Positions 44,196-56,289 of a DNA stretch of 64,000 nucleotides are shown piece by piece (within the stretch, counting starts at the first letter, position 1; each line of letters begins with the position of its first letter). The notes under the pieces were generated by a model. It saw only the letters and a program-made list of their open reading frames with translations. It did not search any database and was not told the DNA's origin. The stretch is from Brasenia schreberi (lineage: Eukaryota; Streptophyta; Magnoliopsida; Nymphaeales; Cabombaceae), in the NCBI GenBank assembly GCA_036023115.1, contig JAYKKT010000090.1:29641501-29705500 (forward strand). Direction: 5' to 3'. Made by a program: the position numbers and the translations under genes.

Positions 44196-44628
44196 ATGGC
44201 CGATTCCAGGTAAACCGAAAGAGTGGTGCCATTTTTCATTTAATCATGAATTGAAATTGAACCTTCAATTCCAGTCCTAAACTGTTCCAAACAAGAAAAG
44301 CTCATTAAAACATTTGAAACTAAAAAAAATTAAAAAGTATAAAAAATGACTGCTTAAAACTGCCAATTTCAACCAATTCTGATGCCATGGAAGGTGGAAT
44401 TGGAACCCAACTGGGTAATCCCCAAATTAAAGTATGACTTGATCAGCTCAAGTTTCAATCAGTTCTTGGCCCGATTGGATTCGATCGAAAATTTCCATCT
44501 CTCCATCTTATCCTAAAGTTTGCCTCACCCGAAACAAATTTCTTGATCCTCCACTGACTGTACTCACCCTTGTTTAACGCACTTGACCTCGTCTAATCTA
44601 AAAGATATGCAGGAGCTGACTTAAACTT

Positions 44629-44947
44629 CATGTCAACGAACTGGAACCACACAAATCGCACGCGGGTTGGATCTTAACCCGATCATAAATCTAACACAAA
44701 TTCGTGTTTGACCAAGCAGAAAAATTAAATGTTCTATGGTCTTGCACTGGCACATGTCAAAGAATGTAGAGATGATATGAATGCGCTTACCTATATTTAT
44801 GTCCACGAGTTGGACCCACATCATTTGCACTTGAATTGGATCTCAACCGATTTGGATTCCTATTCTGAACCGGACCGACCAAACAGAAATTAAGAAAAAA
44901 AGTTCTATGGTGTCCAATTGTTATGTCAATGTAGGTTGAGATAATAC
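44629..44947. repeat. Tandem duplication, period about 170 bases
   Basis: Copy 1 (44629-44777) and copy 2 (44799-44947) share, in order, ATGTCMACGARYTGGAMCCAC, GGATCTYAACC, GACCAARCAGAAA, GTTCTATGGT and a closing TGTAG..GAGAT(A)AT. Identity is moderate, so the duplication is not recent. No coding potential. Confidence 0.7.
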
Positions 44948-47623
44948 TTGAAGAAATTAAAAAAAATGTGGAAGAAAAGAAAATATTGAGATAGATGACT
45001 CGAAATGGAAGAGCCATATTACTAAATCTTCTTAAGAAATGTTACACTCAGCTAAAGATACAAAACCAAACCAAATTAGCTAATTGGATCTAAATCCACC
45101 CAATGAACAAGCGCAAATTTTCATGAAAATCACACATAATCTAATGTACCTAATTGGATCAACTCCATTCCTTAAGCCTACACCGCATGGAACAAACCCA
45201 CTTAGATCCATTATTTACCTCAAAGATCCAAAACCCGCAACACTCACAGAAGTTGGGTTCCCTTCCAACATCCAAACCGTCTGCGTTTGGCAAGTCTGAA
45301 GGTCCATTCAGATAATATACATTCATAAGTATTGATAACTTGCTTCTGATACCATAAAAAGAAACCCACCGTACCAATTTGCGTTAGATCTTGAGAAGAA
45401 GGTATTCTTGAAGGCCCAATTGCTTTCTCCAGACCCACCACAGTTGAGACCCATAAAAAGAAGAGCGTCTCTTGGTTCCCGTTTCACCGGTGCCGGGTAC
45501 AGACAGTTCTTCATCCGGTTAGGTTCTGGTTGGAACCGGCCATGTCTACCTACATTAGAAACCAATCTACTCTACTCGAACTGAATTTCACCAGAAGCCA
45601 TGAAGAATGCTTGTCGAAAAATCGATGTTTGCCGGAATCCAGCCAGACCACTATACTGTAAAACATTTGATATACCTGAATCCCAACAATCTCTGATTCT
45701 CAGTACCATCAAGACCTCCTTCTGTCATCCAAATCCTGTGTCGCTATGTTTGCGTCTCAACCGGCGGTAACCAAAATTCCAGAATTCAGGTTTATGTATC
45801 CCACCAAAATCCTAAAGCATCCCGTTCGTATGCCAAGATCAACTCGAGCTCGGGACTCACAGTAAGAAAATCACCATGCAAAGCCTGAAAGAGCCCGTTT
45901 CAGTTCTTAAAATTACTCAGGTCTTGGATTATAGCGTTCAGCGTCTTTTAAGAACAGTCGTTGTTGATCGAATCTAGGCATGCGAGGTGATAATTGGCGC
46001 GACAGATGAACAATGTGATCCAGTTCTGGGAGTAGACGAGTATCAAGAAATGGACGTCAAACTTTCGGCAGGCGGACCTTCAGTGCTTCGTTCTCGTTTC
46101 TCGAGCAAAAGTTGTAGAGTTCAAAGTTTCGATGCTAAAAAACTGAAGATAATTTCTGAGAGTAGATGAGTATCAAGAAATGGACATCAAATTTTTGGCA
46201 GGCGAACGCTCAACGAAATTCGAGAACTCATTGGATGTGAATCTGATTTGCATCAATTGAATATAACGTACATCCGGACTACTTATTTTCATTTGGATTT
46301 GGTCATGCTATAGGGGTATGACCTTGAGCCCGATCCACTGACACATCTTCAGTCAAGAGCCATTTTTGCTGTGAAAGGAATCAACGCTTGATCTTATATG
46401 ACATTTCCTGGACTAAACAACTCAAATAAGATAGATCACTGATGGAGCATGGGGGCTTGGAGAAGTCGGCTTTTTACTTGAGATTGTCGGCAAACTTGAA
46501 TGTTGTGTTTATGCAGCATGGCTAAGATAAACTCTAAGGCTAATGTATGATTCTTTTAAAGGTATGCTTAAACACTAATCTTTAAGCTCTTTGTCATATC
46601 TCGATTCAACTTTTTGGATGGAAAGAACTCCGATGATTGCTTAAAGGATACGATAAAAAGCCCTTGTACGAGCATAGTTAAGTTCTTAACAATATTGAAA
46701 CACAAAAAATGGATGATACTACTTCTTTCCGCGCCCAAAGAATTGAAGTAAGTTGGTTTAAAAAATTTAAGTAATAAAAAGATTTGGTTTAGAGAATTAA
46801 GAGTAAGAGATCAGAATCAGTGGGAGACTGCAGGTCGACAATAGGGAAGGCCGTGAACAATTTGTTTTTCTTTTTCTCTAAACACGTTTACTGTTGGCCA
46901 CAGGCCGGTTTACTTGAAGCTTTTCGTCCCTTAAGCCATGTACAAAACACATTCTCCATAGAATGCATGATGACCATTCATGGTCCTTACATCATGTTTA
47001 TCCATGCAAGAACATAGAAATCGTGATTATTTACACAGAGCCCGTAGAGGCATGAATGCCCTTTGGAATAGGTCAGAGCTTTTCTATGTGAATGCCCAGA
47101 CACAACAGACGTGATCATTCGGTCACCAACAGATCATCCAAAGATTATATTCTATACACCCATTCGGCCAGCAGAAAGCGACACCTATCAGTCTCTCTTC
47201 ATTGCTGAACGGACGCGGCTTCTAGGCCACCCAAAGAGCCGTAGAATGACCTTTTGAATCTAAGCAAAATATGTTGTCAAGCCATGAAGGGACGGACATG
47301 ACTATCTGATCAGCAGGAAAGTTCTCTTGAACTCCAAAGATCACTTTTTTTTCGACGTTGATTGATCAATATACTTACTTGAAGTTCTAACAGTCCGTGA
47401 CCATTAAACTAACTGGCGTGAACACAGCCAATCCTCATATTTTGAAAATATCCTCACAGTAGAAAGTTGCAAACTGTTTATGAAAAACTTTCAAATTGCA
47501 AAGTATTTGTGATACAAATAAAGCAAGCTTCTGAACGCTCATTCATGAAAACATAATTTATTCTTTGACTACAGTAACAAATGCTGGCAGCACATATTCT
47601 TTGACACCTGGGTGACAGTACGT
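44948..47623. other. Intergenic; direct repeat near 46.1 kb
   Basis: No gene recognised. GAGTATCAAGAAATGGACRTCAAA followed by GGCAGGCGRAC occurs at 46028-46080 and 46169-46207. On the minus strand near 45350, TGGTATCAGAAGC resembles a retrotransposon primer-binding site, but no long terminal repeat could be found around it. Confidence 0.35.
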
Positions 47624-50600
47624 TTAGAAAGGAGGAAACTCAACTTCAGAAGCACACCTTCCTTTTGGGAGCGCGGGGCACTCAATGAAGTTGGTCCCCG
47701 ACGTATCTACACACATGTAGATCTGATACAGCTGCGGTTTCCTTATCTCATCAAAGTTGCAGTCTATTCCCGGAATAAATCCTGTTCCTTCTTCTATGGC
47801 ATCTTTGATCCTTTGGATACAATAAAACCCACCATCTGGCTTAATTCCTTGAAACAGAGAAAGAAAAGTTTGTTTTATTAATGTGTTTGAAGATTAAAAT
47901 CAGCATTATTTCAATCAATTGGCTAGTCAGTACGTCTTAGTGCTGAATTTGTCCCTAAAGATCATACTCTTTTTTCTTGAAAGAGTGCTGCAGGCATTGT
48001 TTTAATCATGATATCATCATGATGAGGATATGATGGATTAGTTACTTGTTCTTGAAACGAATTTTAGCAACTTCAGGAGTCAAGGACCTTAGCCTGGACC
48101 CAAGATCGAAAATGGAGAGGCTATGATTGATGGTGTGCGACTGTCAATCCCAGCCATGCATGTCATTGATCTATGCATAAAGGGCGTCAAAAAATGATAT
48201 TCTTTTGGGTACTTTACAGAGAATTCGTGCAAAGTAGGAAATAATATACATAATCATGCGAAAAGTTCCTTAATCTAAATATATGAAAGATAGCCTATAA
48301 ATGAAAATTAGCCGTTTCAAAAACGCATTCTGGAGAAATCGTGGTGTTTAAAATTTAAAAGATTAAATGACTTTTACAAGGTTAAAATGTATGACTTTTC
48401 TTTTCTATCAAGATAAAAGCACGGGATACACACAAAAATATATATACACAGACTTTATGATTAGCACGAAAAGTTAACCCAAATATGTACATTTATGAAT
48501 GCCAAGCAAAGATATGTGGTGACATTTATACAGTTTATCAAGGGTTGTCACCGAAACTGATCTTTTTAAGGGTACATGTTACTTGTCCACGTTGGTTGCG
48601 AAGAGGCCCTTCAACCGGTAACAAAAGAAAGGGTTGACTTGCTACCATGTATAATCAAGCAGCATCTAGCTTGATGTTTATCTAACCATTAATTGTTTAT
48701 AAACAAAATAAAATCCACCTACTTAAAGTAAAATAAAATAAAAGAGACCTATTTTGTTACCACTCCCAAAGAATAAATCAAAGACCAAAAAGAATCAGAT
48801 TATAAATCTGCATATAATCTACGTATATATGTGTGTTGTTCTTAAAGATTGCGATGCACTTTAGATAGGACTTGTAAGAACCTCTTGGTTGGTATATCCC
48901 GGTTGTTGTGGGTATCACCTGTTCAGGTAAGGGAAAACGATAGAACAAGATAGGTAAGACGTAGTGTTGTTTTATTGAAGGAAACATTCATAAGCGTTAA
49001 GTCTAGTCTTACATAAAACAAATTGTTAAACTAGGAACAAAACAAATTGCAATGTGATTCATTTGATCCCTTTCTTGAACATTAAAATCTTTATTTATAG
49101 ATCTCCTTTGAGGCAGCAATAGTTGAACCCATCCTTCGTTCTATGATTTTCAATAACTTCTCATTTACTTCGTCGATGCTATCTTTGTGCCTAGGTATGG
49201 TTTATCAACTATCACCACCGTTACTTTGTGTCTCGAGATTCATTTAGGTCTTAGGCCTAAACTAACCTTCTTCATTGTAGACCTTTGAAAGCTTATCACA
49301 TATCCTCTCATTTTTTAGAATCGATAATATGTATATATGTACATATGTGTGTATATATATATGTATGTATGTATGCATGCATGTACGTATGAATGTATCT
49401 ATCTATGGATGTGGGCATATATATATACCTGCACCCTGCAGAATCTTAAGGAGATTGAACTGAGTTTTGAGATTGAGAGATGCTTGGAAGTATTGGTGCT
49501 CGCCAAGGACGGATTCAGAGCAAGTGCCGTGCTTTGTCCATTCGTGAGACCAGAATGCGGTATCATCGCTGCTTGGGCATGACAAGGACGGCCATTCGTG
49601 TTCCATCTCATCCCTCAAGTCAGATATCTGCAATATTAGTTGCCTAAAATCTTAACTTCAACTCATTCAGACAATTAATTTTAAGATATTGGTTGTATAA
49701 TATAGCTCTCTCTCTCTCGCCACGCACAGACAACATATACATAACCATTTAATTTAATTCTCAGTAATTTGAACGTAGTTAAATACCTCAAATCCTGACG
49801 GTGGTGCATTTGAACATTCCTCGTTAATTTTTTAACACATATTATCTATTCGAAGGCACTAGCTTGTATACATACTCACACACTGTTTTCAATAAGACTC
49901 ATTACTCATCCACAACTTTAACAAATTGATTGCAAAATTTTCATCAGGTCTCTTTTTGTTACAAAGGGGAGCCTGGAGCCAGGGTGCATGCCCTCGAAAT
50001 CGAAATCGAGATATGCATCCTATGAATCGAACGTCCTGCCATGTGAGCCAATGCTATGAATGCTTATGGATCTAAAATTTCGAGTTATTGCAATAAGCTT
50101 CTTTCCAATATATATATTTTTTAAAACTGCAATAAATTAGATGCTGTTGGTTTAGCGGTATGACTCTTACTGTCGCATGAGTGGATGAAAGTTTGGTTCT
50201 CACCATACCTTATTATTTTTTGAGTGTTGAATGTCAAAACTGATCACTCTTGCAATCCCACTTAATTAACCTGCTAGAAGTTTCGTTTAGAAATATATAA
50301 AGCAATGATGCATATGCTTGTCTCTTTTTGATTAAATTAAAAGAAAGCATGATCTATAATTGAAAAGGAATCACGTACCAAGGAGGGAACAAACGGGCGA
50401 TCTGGGTCGCAGAATGAAGGCCATCTACCGTCGTTGTAGTTGGGCCAGAGTCCATGGATGCTGAAATCTGTTGCTGGCTTTCCGGTCTTCGGATAGCAAC
50501 ACCCACGTCTAGTGTCGCAGAACGAGCCAGGCCACTGTACAAGAGGGTAAATACAACAAGTATTCCTCACTATTGTTGCAAAGAGCCTCAAGAAAAGACC

Positions 50601-50979
50601 CATAATTGGAACGAGAGCAAGAACAATGCCCTTCCAAAGTGCACTGTCGAGTTCGCTAGGGCAGGACACCCTTTACATACATACATGCACCTTGTGTTAA
50701 AGGTAATGGGTTCATTACACGGTAAACATCTCTGGCCATAAGGACATATTCTTGCTGGTAGCAGTTTGCAGAACGAAATAGAAGAAATAAAATGTTAACG
50801 ACAGCGTTCGGCCACCGGCATCACAACGGCCAGTGACATGCATATGCAACTAATGATAAACTCACCGTCTGAACGAAATAGAAGAAATCAAAGTCTTGAG
50901 AGCCAAACATGTCACATGATAGTGATGGCAAACAAGCCATCAACAACATGATCGCCCGAACCAGTGAAGCAGACTCCAT
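47624..50979 (-). CDS. S-like ribonuclease T2, 230 aa, four exons
   Basis: A secreted T2-family RNase, which cleaves single-stranded RNA through 2',3'-cyclic phosphates. Exons on the minus strand: 50979-50866, 50534-50379, 49627-49429 and 47847-47624. All junctions are GT-AG and in frame; the total is 230 codons plus TAA. Residues 1 to about 21 form a signal peptide (MESASLVRAIMLLMACLPSL). Both catalytic motifs are intact: IHGLWP (64-69) and HEWTKHGTC (118-126). Conserved cysteines (SFCDTRRGCCYP, LSCPS, PGIDCN, YMCVD, FIECP) are in place. Length is typical for S-like RNases, which respond to phosphate starvation, wounding or senescence; that role is inferred. A Met 19 codons upstream (51036) is unlikely to be used because the TATA box puts transcription start near it. 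Intron 3 is 1.6 kb. Confidence 0.92.
49960..50065 (-). repeat. Probable SINE-like copy 7 in RNase intron 2
   Basis: Plus strand TTTGTTACAAAGGGGAGCC, then AGGGTGCATGCCCTCG, a short GAAATC repeat, ATCGAACGTCCTGCCATG and GAGCCAATGCT. The order of words fits the family in minus orientation, but it is diverged. It lies in the intron between exons 2 and 3 of the RNase gene. Confidence 0.4.
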
Positions 50980-51058
50980 CTTCCCCACCACCATCAATAC
51001 CCACAAAGTACACAAGAAATGGTGAAATTTGTTCAAAACTAGCTAGTCGCCCGCTGCG

Positions 51059-51067
51059 TTATATAGA
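51059..51067 (-). promoter_or_regulatory. TATA box of the RNase T2 gene
   Basis: CTATATAAC on the minus strand. Transcription would start near 51030, about 50 bases upstream of the ATG at 50979. The upstream in-frame ATG at 51036 would lie at or before the transcription start, which decides the start codon. Confidence 0.6.
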
Positions 51068-52768
51068 GGAACGAAGAGAGTTGATATATGATGTATAAAT
51101 AAAACAAAATTTTCCCCATTATTGCCAATAAGACGTTTGAGAGAGAGGAGAACATGTTCTTGTATGTCCCAGCGACCACTTTTCATACGCTAGCAGACCT
51201 CAGTAAAAATGTGGAATTGACGTTCCGGGAATATCCCAACAACTTAGTTTATCCTCTGCTTGCCCACCTCAAATTTAATAAAAATATGGCATACACGTTC
51301 TGGGAATATGCATAAAAGATCCTTTTGGAGAAAAACAAGTATTGTCTTTCACAAAAAGTTTTCATGACCATGGTTGTGAATTTCTTTTGGCCGCTCACAT
51401 CCCGTTGCACAAACCACAAATATTAATCCCATTTCAAAATACTGTTAGGACTCGGGCAAGACATAAGGTTTGTGATCCTGCACTTTTCGCCACAAAAGAC
51501 CTTCAGTTTGGGTTGAACCTTTGGTCCGGATGTAGATCATTATATATTACATAAGATCCTCACACACGCGCGTGCACACACACACTCACTCACTAGGTAC
51601 TAGCTATGGTATTGACTTTGCTGCTTGGCCTTTGTTATTCAATTGTTGTTTCGTGTGTATGCAGTTGACCCAGATATACGAAAATCATATTTGTTTTACT
51701 TATAAAATTTAAGTTCCGAATTCAGTTTTGGGTTGGACTTGGATATAGTCAACTTTGTTTGTCAATGCTTATTATAATTCTATAAACTTTGCTTGTTTCG
51801 CAAAGCGTAACTTAGTAAAATGGCTTGTCTAATAAGTTTCGACTGCTAAATACTTTAGAATAAAAGATTATTTCGCAAGATTTATTATAAGAAATGACTT
51901 GTTTTTGCAAAGCATTATAAGTTATATACAGTGACAAGTTGCACAAGATTTCCTGGATTTCTCGTGCATCGATTGGACAAATCCCATTTGAGGCGGATGG
52001 TGTCCAGTAAACAAGGTAGGCATGATCCGCATGAGCTCTTTAAAGTGTTTCGTTCATCACTTTACTACTGCTGCTCTTCGCCAGATCTGTTTTAAGCAAC
52101 AATCACTCTTTCCTTATGAAATGGTCTCCTTCTGCCGTATGGGCCTTCCTCATGGTGTAATAATTATCTGAAGTTATATTTCCAACGATTAGTAGTAATC
52201 CGCGGATGGTTTAAACGAAACCGAATCTGCTGAAGAGGGAGAAGAAAATCCAGGTTTTAACAAGTTGATTTATTACCAAAGCAAGATAAGAGGCCATTCC
52301 GGTTTCAGCAAATGTGGGCAACGCATGATTCTTTCAGATCTCCTGTTAAAGAGAGCAGGGAGGAGCCTTTTATAGGTATCGGCCCCTGCTACAGATTAAC
52401 AAGCTAGTACAGGCAACTGAAGAGCCTCAAGCCAGAGTTGAAGATCGGGAACAGCGTCAGCCGATTCGCCGGCGACCTCTTCCTAAATCTAGCCTCAGCT
52501 GAAGATGAGGTACTGGTGGCACAACATTCACATGATTTAGAGTCCCACGCAGACGCAGTCGTCCCTATGTTGACATGAGTCTCTCTCTCCTCCCATGATA
52601 TTAAAAATCTGCATTGACGATGAAAGGATTAATTTTCATCATGAAGAACATGTGGGAGTGTGTAGAAAGCATATTTCTTTGCTTGTATAGAAATATGATT
52701 TTGGCGAGCCCACCTTTCATGATTTCAGATCTTATATAAATCGAATTTGAGTCCGCAATTATCCCAGT
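51068..52768. other. Intergenic, no gene seen
   Basis: A local duplication: ACCTCAGTAAAAATGTGG..ACGTTCCGGGAATAT (51197-51234) and ACCTCAAATTTAATAAAAATATGG..ACGTTCTGGGAATAT (51267-51310). Otherwise nothing recognised. Confidence 0.35.
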
Positions 52769-52963
52769 ATATATTGATTACACGGTTGCAAGTTTGGCTC
52801 AAACAAAGAGACCGCTCAAAATAGCACTTGGTTGTGACTTGGAATGCTTTGTCAAGTGTTCGAGGATCACCCAGTTTATATTGATTGCATGGTTGCAAGT
52901 TAATTCAAACAAAAGGACCACTCAAGCCAGCATTCAGTTGTGAGTTGGAATTGCTTTGTTAAT
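52769..52963. repeat. Direct repeat, two copies
   Basis: Copy 1 (about 52769-52857) and copy 2 (about 52871-52963) share TATATTGATTRCAYGGTTGC, CAAACAAAG/AGGACC, CTCAA..AGCA and GGTTGTGA/AGTTGTGAG..TTGGAATGCTTTG. A third, diverged copy lies near 55150-55310 and carries the same downstream AT-rich segment. Confidence 0.65.
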
Positions 52964-53429
52964 TATGAAAGCATTTAAATTAAAATCCAATTATATAATT
53001 CAAAGTAAAAGATTTTAAGCTTTTAAAATCAAAATATTCAAAATTATGCCTCAAGAGTAGAGGGGATGTATCATGCACTTGAGCTCTATGTTTCAAAATT
53101 TTATACAGCTTTTGGAAGAACAAGCTAAGTTTACATATATATATATATATACATATATTTATAAATATATGCATGTATGCCTGAAATGTCAAAAACTATT
53201 TCCAAATCTCGATATGTAAATGAGCCGCTTCCATGATTTTGAACGTTTCACATACATCCAAATCCACACATATTAATTGATTTACTTTGTTGGAATGGGA
53301 GGCCAAAGCCTAACACACCCCGGAGAATCGAACTAGCCACCTCAGTATCGGAGTCAGAGAGTCCTTTATTTAGTCATGCATTGGTTCATGCCGGCATCAT
53401 CATCCTGGAACGAACTTAGACTTGCATGG
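52964..53429. other. Intergenic; SINE-like copy 8 near 53.3 kb
   Basis: 53287-53375 reads GGGAGGCCAAAGCCTAACAC, then GGAGAATCGAACTAGCCACC and GTCAGAGAGTCC: a shortened copy of the SINE-like family, minus orientation. A (TA)n lies at 53135-53150. No gene seen. Confidence 0.45.
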
Positions 53430-54800
53430 GAGCGAACGCACCCAACAAATCCGACTCCAGAGCGGCATGAAGTGAGGGAGAAGGCAGACGGCCAAGTCGA
53501 TTGCACCATCACCACCGCAACCAGGGTAGGCATGGATCTTGCCGTCCTACTTTTAAGGCGCTGCCACCAAGAACCACCAGCGGCTTCCCCCACCCGAAGT
53601 TGCTGGCTTACATCTCGAATCTTGGGGAGCTTCCCACCCTAGTACTAGTCGACTTGATCGAGCTCAGACGGAATAGCCTGGGATGCTTGACCCAGCTTTC
53701 TAAGGCCTGTCGAACCAGTTGACTCGTGTGGCCCGTCACAGTCTCATGTAGCACTCGAGCCACCCAGCCTAGGTCCTGACCCAAGAGATCACTCTCCTTC
53801 GCCTCGGCCCTGATGAACTGCAGGCACTTTCCAAAGTAGTCTCTTGGCAAGGGTGGGTTCAGTCTCTTTCGGTCCCCGGCTGCGAGAAGACACTAGGCAG
53901 TGTCATCTACAGGGAGGTTCCTGGCTCGAGTCATACATCGTCACATGAGTGCAACTAAGGCTTGAAAATGTGAGATCTCACCCTTTTCCGGCTTATGTTG
54001 CTGGTTGGCCTTGGTCTTGATCCGGGCGACGGGTTGTGAAGTGAAGCGAAAGATCCTCTCGAGGAATGGAGTGGGTTCGAACTGGCGCTCCAGATCGTCC
54101 TCGGAGATGATGAAACTAATCCGACCCAATTTCTTGTGGATCTGTGGGTGCTCGAGCAGTGGAGGGCGCGATATGGTTTGATAGCCGCGACCGAGTTCCG
54201 ACCAGCAATTGAAGAAGTGCCAGACGGACTCGCCGTCACCAACGAAATGATTGAGAGAGCAGCCTATAAATACACCAACTCTGTGATCTGAAATGCATCC
54301 GTGTGGATTCAGGCTCACACAGTAGCTCTCTCTCTCTCTCTGTGTATATGTATATAAGTCCGCCAAAACCACCATGCAGACAGCCCCTAAAGATTTCCTT
54401 GGTTTTGATTGAAAGAATGTGCATACCTGAACACAAAGGTGGAGCACAGAGTACCCATCGTAACTGAGATTACCATCTAGAGGGAAGGACCTCACAATAT
54501 TGAGCGGAACATCTTTATCGTTCACCAAGTCGGAGACATAAACCCCAGCGGCCTTGGCGATGACGAACTCCACTCCAGCGTCGTTGCAGTCGACAAAGGT
54601 GGTGGTCCGGATCGGTGGCCAGCCTGCCGGACAACGGATAGAAGTAGGAGAGGCAGTGGGAAAGAGAGGTTTCGAGTTGTTGGATGATCAAATCCAAGGG
54701 TTCAGGAAGCATGGGGAAAACGAAACCTGTTTGCATATAGTCAAGGGAGAGCATGGGCAAGTCCCTCGCTGCGAGCTCCCATCTTGATCTCTCCTTTCTC
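53430..54800 (-). pseudogene. BAHD acyltransferase pseudogene
   Basis: BAHD enzymes transfer acyl groups from CoA thioesters to alcohols or amines in plant secondary metabolism. Remnants in order: LPMLSLDYMQTGFVFP, LSGRLATDPD, GVEFVIAKAAGVYVSDL, an intron at 54288-54426, VFIGCSLNHFVGDGESVWHF (the HxxxD catalytic motif as HFVGD), SHFQALVALM, RDYFGKCLQ, VESW-like ALESWVKHPR and NFGWGK (the DFGWG motif, first residue changed). Lesions: the N-terminal start region is missing, a one-base frameshift near 54600, a small deletion near 54275, in-frame stops TGA 53941, TAG 53893 and TAA 53608, and a further frame change near 53570. It resembles the At3g50280-like group. It is clearly non-functional. 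Confidence 0.9.
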
Positions 54801-55304
54801 TCTGAAAGATTAATGTTTTAGTAGAAATAACACAGACCCACGCCTCGCTCATTTCTTTTGGCTTCTAAATTGATCAAGAGAGTGCCTAAGATAATGATAA
54901 AGACACTGAAAATACGTCTTACTCTAGACAAAGGCATGAGGACCATTTATAGTTCTGAAATCGATTGAATCAACGTGTTGCATATGGTTGTGAAATGTAT
55001 GACCATGTTTGAGAACACACACACGCACGCATTGAACGGCCATGATCATTCATGTCATACAGCTAGAACATTGGAAGTGTGCTGAAAGAATGTTACATGT
55101 GTGGCCATGAAACTTCGAGATGAAAGTGATCACGTTTTGGATCTTACTCTCTAATTTCTCATTTTATATTATCTGCATAGTTGCAAGTTGAATTAAACAA
55201 AAAGAACCCAGAATTGTTAGCCAAGTTTATATGTATTTAAAATTAAAATTCCAACTACCAAATGATCTTAAGAAAAAAAATTAAAACTAAAATATTTAAA
55301 ATGA
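54801..55304. other. Intergenic; third copy of the 52.8-kb repeat
   Basis: About 55145-55304 resembles 52870-53050 (TTTATATTATCTGCATAGTTGC, then AAGTTGAATTAAACAAAAAG and a shared AT-rich tail). No gene seen. Confidence 0.4.
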
Positions 55305-55436
55305 TGCACCCAGAACTTTAGCTCAATTGGCAAGGCTCTTTGACTGCCACATCTACATGATTTCAATTCCTGGGGGATGTGGTGCGGGATGTGGTGCATG
55401 TGTGTTAGACTTTGACCTCCCATTACAACAAAATTG
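55305..55436 (+). mobile_element. tRNA-derived SINE-like element, copy 9, with perfect 12-base TSD
   Basis: The A-box region is TTTAGCTCAATTGGCAAGGC, a good tRNA-type match. The B-box region (GATTTCAATTCCTGGGG) is diverged. The 3' part reads GTGTTAGACTTTGACCTCCC and ATTACAACAAAATTG. Flanked on both sides by TATTTAAAATGA (55293-55304 and 55437-55448). This defines the element ends best of all the copies: about 132 bases. Confidence 0.8.
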
Positions 55437-55448
55437 TATTTAAAATGA

Positions 55449-55850
55449 ATCGAGAACATAATGAGTAGGCATATCAATGAACTTGCGCTCTATACCTCGA
55501 AATTGTCATGGAGACACTGACAAATCTCACACAATCAAAAACCCTACCAAGCAATGGGATCAAAGAAACGAATACATAACGAAGATAAGATACTCGTTCA
55601 AAGATACGTTACTCGTTCAATTAAAATGATACAACAATTTCGTTGAGGCAGCATGCATAAGGGGCAACAGTTAGATCTGTTCACAGAACCTCTTTAGACA
55701 ACTTTCCAGAAGAAAAAGGGCCAGAATCATTCATCCCCCAACCCCAATCCTATCTTCAACTATAAAACAAAAGCCCCAAAAGCTAAAACACCTATCGTGA
55801 TAAACAAATAAGTCAAATTTTCTTGACCGCAAGACTTCAGATCAGGAACC
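55449..55850. other. Region 3' of histone H4
   Basis: No gene. It includes the downstream half of the repeat split by SINE-like copy 9 and, near 55700-55850, the likely 3' UTR of histone H4. Confidence 0.35.
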
Positions 55851-56171
<321 letters not shown>

Positions 56172-56254
56172 TCACCGGAAATCCACAATGAAGACTAAAC
56201 GAAGAAGCGTCGAATCTGCAATAAGGTCGGTAATCGATTCGATCGACTGTCGAC

Positions 56255-56261
56255 ATTTATG
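56255..56261 (-). promoter_or_regulatory. TATA-like motif of histone H4
   Basis: CATAAAT on the minus strand, about 93 bases upstream of the ATG and about 21 bases downstream of the octamer. Confidence 0.45.
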
Positions 56262-56281
56262 GGTAGTGTTGCGGAGAAGGC

Positions 56282-56289
56282 GATCCGCG
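56282..56289 (-). promoter_or_regulatory. Histone octamer CGCGGATC
   Basis: A perfect match, on the gene's strand, to the CGCGGATC octamer known from plant histone H3 and H4 promoters, where it drives S-phase and meristem expression. It lies about 120 bases upstream of the ATG, the usual place. Confidence 0.75.

Noticed and set aside
45340..45365. Primer-binding-site-like TGGTATCAGAAGC on the minus strand
   Set aside because: One extra base compared with the usual TGGTATCAGAGC. I found no paired long terminal repeats, polypurine tract or retrotransposon protein around it.
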